From Bacteroidales bacterium (GTDB taxonomy: Bacteria > Bacteroidota > Bacteroidia > Bacteroidales > ML635J-15): a stretch of 11,387 nucleotides of DNA. Below the pieces are notes generated by a model. The model was not told where the DNA came from, ran no database searches, and saw only the letters and a program-made list of their open reading frames with translations. The stretch covers positions 1-11,387 of the forward strand of contig JAQVEY010000040.1 of the NCBI GenBank assembly GCA_028697515.1, read 5' to 3'. The position numbers and the translations under genes are program-made. Shown here in pieces: positions 5,293 to 11,387 of the stretch (positions within the stretch are counted from its first letter, which is position 1; each line of letters starts with the position of its first letter).

Positions 5293-7581
5293 ATGAAAAA
5301 TCTCAAATGTTTTATATTCAGTCTTATTTTAATAAACTCCATTAGTGCCAGCGCGCAAGTTATTATAGAAGAATCTTTTGAAGGAGAGATTTTTCCTCCT
5401 CAAGGATGGACTATTATTGATGCCGATGGAGATGGGTACAATTGGATGCAAAGTTCGACTTTAGCCCCCCACACTGGGACTAAGTGTGCTGTGTCGCATT
5501 CTTTTTTGGAAGGAGTTGGAGAGTTAGCTCCTCATCAGTATTTGATTACTCCACAAATAAATCTTGCAAATAGTTATGGAGGACTGTTTTTTAGTTATTG
5601 GGCCTGTACTGAGTCTGAATTATGGGGATTTGAAAGATATTCAGTAGTTGTTTCTAATTCTGGAAATACAGTTGACGATTTTAATAACGGTGTTGTGGTA
5701 TTTGATGGATATGCAGAATCAGAAAATCCACATTATGCATATGTTGAAATAGATCTTTCTCAGTTTTCTGGCCAAAACATTTACATCGCATTTAAACATC
5801 ATCAATCTGTAGATTACACGAGTTTAAATATTGACGATGTGAAATTTATTACTAGAACAGCTATAGAAGGGAATATCTTTTTTGATGAAAATTTGAATTT
5901 AACTCAAGATGAATGGGAGATAGGATTGTCTAATTGGTTGATAGTTGCTGAACCTGGGCCTTTTTATGCAGAAAGTTATGCAAATGGGCATTATGTGCTT
6001 ATGGTCGATACTGGAACATATGAAATAAGTTTGCAGAATCAAAATCCATTATGGAATCTGAATTGTCCCGAAGAGCCTAGCACTTATACTGTTCAAGTTC
6101 AGGAAAATGAGGTGCCTGAGTATTATAATTTTGGACTTACTCCTACTATGGATTGTATTCAAAATCATGTGGATATTTCAACATGGGCAATAAGACCTTG
6201 TTTTTCTTCTATATTTACTGTTGCTTACCAGAATATAGGAACAATTGCCTCTGACAATACAATTATTACTGTTGAATTAGATACACACTTGACATATCTT
6301 TCTGGTGGCAATTTGGTGAATCAAGAAGAAAATTATTTAACTTTTGATGTAGGAACAGTTTATATTTCAGAATGTGGAGTATTCTCATTTGAAGCAATTG
6401 CAGATTGTGACTTTGAGCTTTTAAATAGCACCATGTGTTTAGAGGCTAGAATTACCCCTTTTGATTACTGTCTGCCTGTTAATCTAGATTGGGACAAATC
6501 AAGTATCGAGGTTGATGGTTATTGCAATGGAGATTCTATTGCGTGTTTTATTATTACCAATACTGGAGAACCTGGTGTCGGTGACATGACCTTAAATTCT
6601 GAATATAGAATTTATGAGAATTCAGATCTCGTTTATGTTGGATTATTTCAACTACTGGGAGGCGAAAATATTGAATTGTGTTGGCCTGCTTATGGCAATA
6701 CTATTAGGCTAGAAGCGGATCAGCATCCTGCTCATCCAGGTAATAGTCACCCAAATGCTAATGTGGAATTTTGTGGTAACGATAACGGTATCATTTCCTC
6801 AGGTCACATCTTACCATGGCCGCAAGACGATGATGATGACTTTGTGGAAATCTTTTGTCTTCAGGTTACTGGCTCGTTTGATCCAAATGATAAACAAGTA
6901 TTTCCTTCTGGGTTAACGGAGGAGTATCACTATGTTCGTGAAAACACTTTGCTTGAATATATGATAAGATTTCAAAACACAGGAACAGACACTGCTTTTA
7001 ATATTTATATTCGGGATACAATATCTCCATATTTGGATATTGCAAGCCTTGAGAGCGGTGTGAGTAGCCATCCTTATTCCATTCAAAGGATAGAAGATAA
7101 TATTATTCAATGGACTTTCCAAAATGTTATGCTACCTGATAGTAATGTAAATGAGCCTGCAAGTCATGGGTTTGTTAAATATAAAATAAGTCAAATGTCC
7201 GATAATGCCATTGGCTGCGTAATTACAAACAGGGCTGGAATTATTTTTGATTTTAATCTACCGATTCTTACCAACACAACATTTAACACAATCGGTATTC
7301 CGGAAATTGTATTTATTGCTCAAGGACAGGTTTCATCTGGGGTTGAAGTAGTTGTCTATCCAAATCCATTTTCCTCTTCAGTTACTTTCAATATTAAAGG
7401 GTCTAATGATTTGGTGACAATTGAAATTTACGATTTATTAGGAAGAAAAGTTAGAAGTTTAGAGTCAAATTATATTGAAAATGTAGTAATGCAAAGGGAA
7501 AATCTTAATTCTGGCGTTTATACATACCAAATATCAGCAGAATCTGAAATTATTGGATGTGGAAAGCTTTTAGTTAAATAA
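5293..7581 (+). CDS. T9SS-exported multidomain surface protein with cleaved-adhesin-like domain
   Basis: From ATG 5293 the product has 762 residues. A signal peptide (MKNLKCFIFSLILINSISASA, cut before Q22) is followed by a cleaved-adhesin/gingipain-type jelly-roll domain (about 24-187: EESFEGEIFPPQGWTIIDAD, then YLITPQINL, ending LNIDDVKF). Next come beta-sandwich regions resembling SdrD-B or DUF11-like repeats (about 190-400, with EGNIFFDENLN and YQNIGTIASDNT), an acidic DDDDD run (about 512-516), and a conserved Bacteroidota DUF11-like domain (about 523-662: GSFDPNDKQVFP, then YMIRFQNTGTDTAFNIYIRD). A type A sorting domain ends it (about 686-762: YPNPFSSSVTF, IYDLLGRKV, LNSGVYTYQI, final KLLVK). 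It is therefore secreted by the type IX system; an adhesive or carbohydrate/peptide-binding role is inferred, and no protease catalytic domain is visible. The in-frame TTG at 5272 lies inside the -7 box and is not used. The gene is bracketed by hisS-tail remnants. Confidence 0.88.
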   Translation: MKNLKCFIFSLILINSISASAQVIIEESFEGEIFPPQGWTIIDADGDGYNWMQSSTLAPHTGTKCAVSHSFLEGVGELAPHQYLITPQINLANSYGGLFFSYWACTESELWGFERYSVVVSNSGNTVDDFNNGVVVFDGYAESENPHYAYVEIDLSQFSGQNIYIAFKHHQSVDYTSLNIDDVKFITRTAIEGNIFFDENLNLTQDEWEIGLSNWLIVAEPGPFYAESYANGHYVLMVDTGTYEISLQNQNPLWNLNCPEEPSTYTVQVQENEVPEYYNFGLTPTMDCIQNHVDISTWAIRPCFSSIFTVAYQNIGTIASDNTIITVELDTHLTYLSGGNLVNQEENYLTFDVGTVYISECGVFSFEAIADCDFELLNSTMCLEARITPFDYCLPVNLDWDKSSIEVDGYCNGDSIACFIITNTGEPGVGDMTLNSEYRIYENSDLVYVGLFQLLGGENIELCWPAYGNTIRLEADQHPAHPGNSHPNANVEFCGNDNGIISSGHILPWPQDDDDDFVEIFCLQVTGSFDPNDKQVFPSGLTEEYHYVRENTLLEYMIRFQNTGTDTAFNIYIRDTISPYLDIASLESGVSSHPYSIQRIEDNIIQWTFQNVMLPDSNVNEPASHGFVKYKISQMSDNAIGCVITNRAGIIFDFNLPILTNTTFNTIGIPEIVFIAQGQVSSGVEVVVYPNPFSSSVTFNIKGSNDLVTIEIYDLLGRKVRSLESNYIENVVMQRENLNSGVYTYQISAESEIIGCGKLLVK

Positions 7582-7597
7582 TTGTTTCTCTATTTGT

Positions 7598-7633
7598 TGA
7601 AAATAATTTAGCAATTTTCATTTCTTTTTTTTT
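7598..7633 (+). terminator. AT-rich hairpin with T-run after the T9SS protein gene
   Basis: TGAAAAT (7598-7604) pairs with ATTTTCA (7614-7620) around a 9-base loop, followed by a T-rich run to 7633. It lies 16 bases past the stop at 7581. The stem is weak (mostly A-T), but the long T-run makes an intrinsic terminator plausible. Confidence 0.45.
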
Positions 7634-7739
7634 AAAAATCAGCCAATTCATCACTATTAATACTATCCTGTTTACCATCTAGCATATTCTTTATTGTAAC
7701 AGTACCATTTTTAATCTCGTCTTCACCAATAATTACACT
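7632..7739 (-). pseudogene. Remnant 2 of a hisS 3' end (35 codons, frame intact)
   Basis: The minus strand reads SVIIGEDEIKNGTVTIKNM, then LDGKQDSINSDELADF and TAA. The intact HisRS in this window has AIIGENEIANSTVTIKNM, then SNGTQETI and so on, so this is clearly the same C-terminal anticodon-binding region, at roughly half amino-acid identity. It lacks a start and everything upstream: similarity stops where palindromic copy C begins (7731-7740). The frame is undamaged, suggesting fairly recent arrival. It lies in the same orientation as hisS, just downstream of it, and is probably the tail of a hisS from a related genome. Confidence 0.8.
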
Positions 7740-7808
7740 CGCTGCCGCACTATCGTGTGGTAGATATATCAAGCCACACGATACAATCGTGCGGCAGCGA
7801 GTGTAATT
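7731..7808. repeat. Palindromic element copy C (30 bp paired, one 5-base bulge)
   Basis: AATTACACTCGCTGCCGCAC (7731-7750) pairs with 7789-7808, and TATCGTGTGG (7751-7760) pairs with 7774-7783. CAATC (7784-7788) is unpaired because the left arm lacks the matching GATTG present in copy B. The loop TAGATATATCAAG (7761-7773) differs from copy B's by one extra base. It lies between hisS remnant 2 and the real end of hisS and may stop transcripts arriving from either side. Confidence 0.92.
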
Positions 7809-7834
7809 TTAATCCAATAGAAAGATGATAAGAA

Positions 7835-9199
7835 TTATTTAAGAAAATAGTTGCTTATTTTATTTGCAAGTATTGTTTCTTGTGTGCCATTACTCATGTT
7901 TTTTATCGTAACAGTAGAATTTGCAATTTCATTTTCACCAATAATTGCAACATAACTTATGTTTTTGTTATTAGCATATTTGAACTGCTTGTCAAGTTTT
8001 GCTTTTTCGGGATATACTTCACAACTAATTCCGTTTTGACGAAGTTCTTTTGCAAGTTTGAGGCAAACTGCTTCTTCTTTCTCGCCAAAGTTTATAAACA
8101 AAACATCGCTCGATTTAGCTGTTTCATCGGGGAATACATTTAATAGCTCCATTACATCGTAAATGCGATCTGCACCAAAAGAAATACCAACGCCGGAAAT
8201 ATCTTTTAGCCCAAAAATTTCGGTTAAATTATCATAACGTCCACCACCACAAATACTTCCTATTTCAACATCGTTTGCTTTTACTTCAATTATGGCTCCT
8301 GTGTAATAATTTAATCCGCGTGCAAGGCTTAAATCCAAATCAATCTTAGTGTTTAGCGGGTTTGAACTTAAATAAGCAAACAAAGTTTTAATCTCTTCGA
8401 TTCCCTTTTTTCCAGTTTCGCTCTGTGATAGCATTTGCTCAAGATATTCAATATTCTCGACTGTGTTTCGTTTGTTTTCCAAAATAGGAATAAGCTTTTG
8501 TATTGCTTCTTCAGAAAGTTCATTTTTGCGTAATTCTTCACAAACTTTTTCTGTTCCGATTTTATCTATTTTGTCAATGGCTACAGTTATTGCCATGAAT
8601 TTGTCTTTTTCATCAATTGCTTCAGCGATTCCAGATAGTATCTTGCGGTTATTTATTTTAATTGTCGTATTTATTTTGAGTGTACTGAATACTTCGTCAA
8701 TTATTTGCAAAAGTTCAAATTCGTTTAGCATTGATTTAGAACCGATAACATCCACATCGCACTGATAGAATTCGCGATATCTTCCTTTTTGCGGTTTGTC
8801 GGCACGCCAAACGGGTTGTATTTGATATCTTTTAAAAGGAAAATTTATTTCATTTCTGTGTTGAACAACAAATCTTGCAAAAGGAACAGTGAGATCATAC
8901 CTCAATCCTTTTTCAGATATTGTACTAGTAATTTTGTTAATATTTTCAGTAGAAATTTCAGATGAAGAAATACTATTTAAATAATTTCCGGAATTAAGTA
9001 TTTTGAACAAAAGTTTATCGCCTTCATCGCCATATTTACCCAGTAGTGTAGATAAATTCTCCATTGCCGGAGTTTCGATAGGAGAGTATCCGTATTTAAT
9101 AAATACCGATTCAATACAGTCGAAAATATATTTTCTTTTGAGCATTTCAGCCGGACCGAAATCGCGTGTGCCTTTGGGTATTGATGTTTGTTGTGCCAT
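7835..9199 (-). CDS. hisS: Histidine--tRNA ligase
   Basis: HisRS is the cytoplasmic class II aminoacyl-tRNA synthetase that charges tRNA-His. The 454-residue protein has all family landmarks: PKGTRDFGPAEM (8-19) leading into motif 1, motif 2 around YQIQPVWRADKPQKGRYREF (125-144) with R132, the histidine-specific loop LARGLNYYTG (292-301), SICGGGRYDNL (315-325), and motif 3 GVGISFGADRI (336-346). The C-terminal anticodon-binding domain runs from about 364, with YVAIIGENEI (416-425) and TVTIKNM (429-435). The length is normal for Bacteroidota. ATG 9199 follows the ychF stop with only 3 bases between, so ychF-hisS form one operon transcribed leftwards. Two broken copies of its 3' end occur downstream (7632-7739 and 5122-5205), but this copy is complete. 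Confidence 0.97.
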   Translation of the reverse strand: MAQQTSIPKGTRDFGPAEMLKRKYIFDCIESVFIKYGYSPIETPAMENLSTLLGKYGDEGDKLLFKILNSGNYLNSISSSEISTENINKITSTISEKGLRYDLTVPFARFVVQHRNEINFPFKRYQIQPVWRADKPQKGRYREFYQCDVDVIGSKSMLNEFELLQIIDEVFSTLKINTTIKINNRKILSGIAEAIDEKDKFMAITVAIDKIDKIGTEKVCEELRKNELSEEAIQKLIPILENKRNTVENIEYLEQMLSQSETGKKGIEEIKTLFAYLSSNPLNTKIDLDLSLARGLNYYTGAIIEVKANDVEIGSICGGGRYDNLTEIFGLKDISGVGISFGADRIYDVMELLNVFPDETAKSSDVLFINFGEKEEAVCLKLAKELRQNGISCEVYPEKAKLDKQFKYANNKNISYVAIIGENEIANSTVTIKNMSNGTQETILANKISNYFLK

Positions 9200-9202
9200 T
9201 TT

Positions 9203-10300
9203 TTAAACATTAAATCTTATATGCATAATATCTCCGTCCTGAACTACATAGGTTTTGCCTTCAACGTGAAATTTACCTGCATTCTTAACTGCATTTTCCG
9301 AACCCAGACTTATAAAATCTTCATATTTCATAACTTCTGCCCGAATAAAACCTCTTTGCAAGTCGCTATGAATAACTCCTGATGCCTCAGGTGCTGTCAT
9401 TCCCTTTTTTATTGTCCATGCTTTTATCTCTTTTGGACCAACCGTAAAGAACGAATGTAGGTTTAACAAATCATAGGCTTCACGAATAATTTTATTTACA
9501 GTTGGTTCTGATAATCCATAGCCTTCGAGGAATTCCAGTTTTTCTTCCTCAGTTTCCAGTTCTGCAATATCTGACTCTAAAGCCGCAGCAACAGTTAACA
9601 TTTTAACATTTTTGTCCTTTAGATATTCTTTTACTGCTGTAACATATTTATTTTCAGAATTAACAGAAGCTTCGTCAATATTACAAACAAACATTACAGG
9701 TTTTGCTGTTAGTAATGAAAGATCGGCAATATGTTTTTGATCTTCTTCTTTAACATTTGCTGTTCTAGCATTTTCCATATTTTCAAGATGATCCTGATAA
9801 ACTTTTAGCACTTCGATAGCTGCTTTTGCATCTTTGTCACCAACTTTAACTAATTTCTCTAGTCTGGTAATTTTTTTGGTAATTGATTCCAAATCTTTGA
9901 CCTGTAATTCCAGATCGATAGTTTCTATATCGCGTACAGGATTAACAGAGCCGTCAATATGAGTTAATTTGTCGTCATCAAAACAACGCAAAACGTGAAT
10001 AAGTGCATCAGCATTTCGTATGTCGGCGAGAAACTGATTTCCAACGCCTTCGCCAGAACTGGAGCCTTTTGTTAAACCCGGTATATCTATAATATCAACA
10101 GTAGCGGGTACCAACTTCTCTGTTTTCTGGAATTTCTCCAATTCTTTTAGCCTAGCATCAGGAACATTAATAACCCCAATATTAGATTTATTACTTGAAA
10201 AAGCAAAACTTGTCGTTTCAGCTTTGGTATTTGACATGCAGTTAAACAAAGTGGTTTTTCCACTATTTGCTATTCCTATTATTCCACAATGTAATCCCAT
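9203..10300 (-). CDS. ychF: Redox-regulated ATPase YchF (OLA1 family)
   Basis: YchF is a conserved Obg-family P-loop NTPase that prefers ATP, binds ribosomes and is linked to translation and oxidative-stress responses. The 365-residue length is usual. Visible features are the P-loop GIANSGKTTLF (9-19), the G3 motif DIPGL (72-76) followed by the glycine-rich GSSSGEGVGNQFL, and the altered G4 motif NIDE (207-210) in place of NKxD, which explains ATP preference. A coiled-coil helical insert lies at about 125-195 and a C-terminal TGS domain at about 284-364 (FFTVGPKEIKAWTIKKG, HSDLQRGFIRAEV, then GDIMHIRFNV). The gene is first in a leftward operon with hisS (3-base gap). Its start ATG is at 10300-10298, with a TATTTTTG -7 box just upstream. 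Confidence 0.97.
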   Translation of the reverse strand: MGLHCGIIGIANSGKTTLFNCMSNTKAETTSFAFSSNKSNIGVINVPDARLKELEKFQKTEKLVPATVDIIDIPGLTKGSSSGEGVGNQFLADIRNADALIHVLRCFDDDKLTHIDGSVNPVRDIETIDLELQVKDLESITKKITRLEKLVKVGDKDAKAAIEVLKVYQDHLENMENARTANVKEEDQKHIADLSLLTAKPVMFVCNIDEASVNSENKYVTAVKEYLKDKNVKMLTVAAALESDIAELETEEEKLEFLEGYGLSEPTVNKIIREAYDLLNLHSFFTVGPKEIKAWTIKKGMTAPEASGVIHSDLQRGFIRAEVMKYEDFISLGSENAVKNAGKFHVEGKTYVVQDGDIMHIRFNV

Positions 10301-10322
10301 TATTTTTTTCGATTTATCTGTA

Positions 10323-10330
10323 CAAAAATA
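10323..10330 (-). promoter_or_regulatory. -7 box for ychF-hisS
   Basis: On the minus strand TATTTTTG is a full TAnnTTTG match 22 bases upstream of the ychF ATG. I found no TTTG at the expected -33 position, so this is a one-box call. The rest of the divergent intergenic region (10331-10451) is AT-rich and shows nothing else I can name. Confidence 0.4.
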
Positions 10331-10451
10331 ATCTTTTTAAATCATTTTTACGTTCGTAATCTTGATAAAATAGTAAATATCGAATCAACCTATTTAATAA
10401 ATTTTCGTTCTTTATAAAAGTGTAAGACAATTTTAGAGTTAATAAATCTGT

Positions 10452-10482
10452 TTTGAGATATAGAATAAAAAGTTTAAGTTTG
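10452..10482 (+). promoter_or_regulatory. Bacteroidota-type promoter for the lipoprotein gene
   Basis: TTTG at 10452-10455, a 19-base spacer, and TAAGTTTG at 10475-10482 form a complete match to the TTTG / TAnnTTTG promoter. The predicted transcript start, near 10488-10490, leaves a leader of under 10 bases before ATG 10497. Confidence 0.65.
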
Positions 10483-10496
10483 TAAAAAAAAAGTAG

Positions 10497-11387
10497 ATGA
10501 GGAGAGTACTTGTAATATTAATAATTGGGGTTTTTGGATTTTTATTGCTTTCGTGTGGCGGTGGTGGAGCTTCAGGACCAGACTCAAGTCCTGTAATGTT
10601 TGGATTAGTTAATTCAACAAATTGGAGATCAGCAAATCCTAGAGCAGTTTTAACAGAAACAAGTCTTAAGGTTTATGGTACCTCGGCAAATGGCCAAACA
10701 ATAATTCTTAATATAAATTCAGGCGAGGTGGGAGAGTTCGTAGTAAGTGAGTTTAATGGTAACTACGCAGAATTTATTCCTAATATGAGTGCTGGAGCAA
10801 CTCGTTATTCTACTTCTAATAGTGAAAATGGTCAAGGACTTATAAGAATTTCTTCAATAGATGAAGAATCAAGAACAGTAAGCGGATCATTCAGCTTTAA
10901 GGCATATAGAGCAAGCGACAATACTTTTAAAACTGTTACAGATGGTAACTTTTCAAATGTTCCATATCAGTTTTACAGTGTTACTGATACCAGTAGTTTC
11001 CAAAGCATATTTGTTTTCAGAGAATCAGATTATAATTGGACTACAGAAACGATAACGGCAGAGAGAAATGATACTGCCATATTGATTATTGGCGAATGTA
11101 GCAGAACAGAAGCATGGCAAAGTGTTACATTATGGATGTCACCAACAATTAGTGCAGGTGTGCATTATATTACTCCATCAGGTCCTGTTTACGCAAAATT
11201 CCAACAGGGGTTTTATGAATATCCTGCTGTAAATGGGTCAATAACAATTATTTCAAATAATACCACCGAAAAGAAAATAAAAGGAACCTTTTTCTTTAAT
11301 TATCTAGATAATGATAGTCAGACTCAGTCAATAACTGACGGACAGTTTGAGGTTCTTTATGAAGATTTAACTGAAGATATTCAATAA
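10497..11387 (+). CDS. Lipoprotein with two tandem DUF6252-like domains
   Basis: The 296-residue protein starts with a lipoprotein signal peptide (MRRVLVILIIGVFGFLLLSC; lipobox LLSC with C20), followed by GGGGASG. A Gly-rich stretch right after the lipid-bearing Cys is common in surface-displayed Bacteroidota lipoproteins. Two similar domains follow. The first (about 35-158) runs from FGLVNSTNWRSANPRAVL through GLIRISSIDEESRTVSGSFS to TDGNFSNVPY. The second (about 170-290) runs from FVFRESDYNW through GSITIISNNTTEKKIKGTFF to TDGQFEVLY. Each has an initial strand, a 'TxxxxxxxGTFxF' hairpin and an 'xxTDGxF' ending, the pattern of the DUF6252 family. Function is unknown; a binding or structural role at the outer membrane is a guess. 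The TAA at 11385-11387 ends exactly at the window edge, so the gene is complete. It is read divergently from ychF. Confidence 0.8.
   Translation: MRRVLVILIIGVFGFLLLSCGGGGASGPDSSPVMFGLVNSTNWRSANPRAVLTETSLKVYGTSANGQTIILNINSGEVGEFVVSEFNGNYAEFIPNMSAGATRYSTSNSENGQGLIRISSIDEESRTVSGSFSFKAYRASDNTFKTVTDGNFSNVPYQFYSVTDTSSFQSIFVFRESDYNWTTETITAERNDTAILIIGECSRTEAWQSVTLWMSPTISAGVHYITPSGPVYAKFQQGFYEYPAVNGSITIISNNTTEKKIKGTFFFNYLDNDSQTQSITDGQFEVLYEDLTEDIQ

Noticed and set aside
3967..7808. Repeated palindromes as a CRISPR array
   Set aside because: The copies are kilobases apart with genes between them, differ in length, and have no regular spacers or cas genes.
7632..7808. Remnant 2 as the true end of hisS, with the palindrome read through as coding sequence
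   Set aside because: The gene at 7835-9199 already has a complete anticodon-binding domain with its own VAIIGENEI and TVTIKNM motifs and stop, so the second set is a duplicate.
8463..8765. A 100-codon plus-strand open frame inside hisS
   Set aside because: It is entirely antisense to a confidently identified gene and encodes nothing recognisable.

Overview
The window looks like chromosomal DNA from a low-GC member of the Bacteroidota. Three things point there: two proteins end in type IX secretion (Por) sorting domains, a lipoprotein carries two tandem domains of a Bacteroidota type, and several genes are preceded by the Bacteroidota promoter form TTTG / TAnnTTTG with no clear Shine-Dalgarno sequence. 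No rRNA, tRNA, CRISPR array or recognisable transposase gene was seen.

Layout. Bases 1-242 are the 3' end of a T9SS-secreted protein, closed by a hairpin terminator. Next comes a tight plus-strand operon (362-2803): an FtsX/LolE-type ABC permease with a TTG start, a PrsW-family intramembrane protease, and a small membrane protein of unknown function that overlaps the protease gene. An accessory stretch follows (about 2804-7834): a secreted protein of unknown function, a membrane-tethered XRE-type HTH protein, and a 762-residue T9SS-exported protein with a cleaved-adhesin-like N-terminus. On the minus strand lies the housekeeping pair ychF-hisS (10300 to 7835). From a shared divergent promoter region, a plus-strand lipoprotein gene (10497-11387) finishes the window.

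The most interesting structure is in the accessory stretch. Three copies of a GC-rich palindromic element (28-30 bp arms around a 12-13 base loop; one copy reduced to its tips) lie at 3967-3990, 4943-5010 and 7731-7808. Beside them are broken 3' ends of the two flanking conserved genes. One is a 15-codon tail homologous to the end of the small membrane-protein gene (5012-5059), abutting one palindrome. The others are two diverged copies of the 3' end of hisS (5122-5205 and 7632-7739), the second abutting another palindrome. The T9SS gene lies between the two hisS tails, and the secreted-protein and HTH genes lie between the real membrane-protein gene end and its remnant. My inference is that the ancestral order was ftsX-prsW-membrane protein converging on hisS-ychF, and that this convergent junction has repeatedly received cargo genes from related genomes, leaving foreign gene tails and palindromes as scars.
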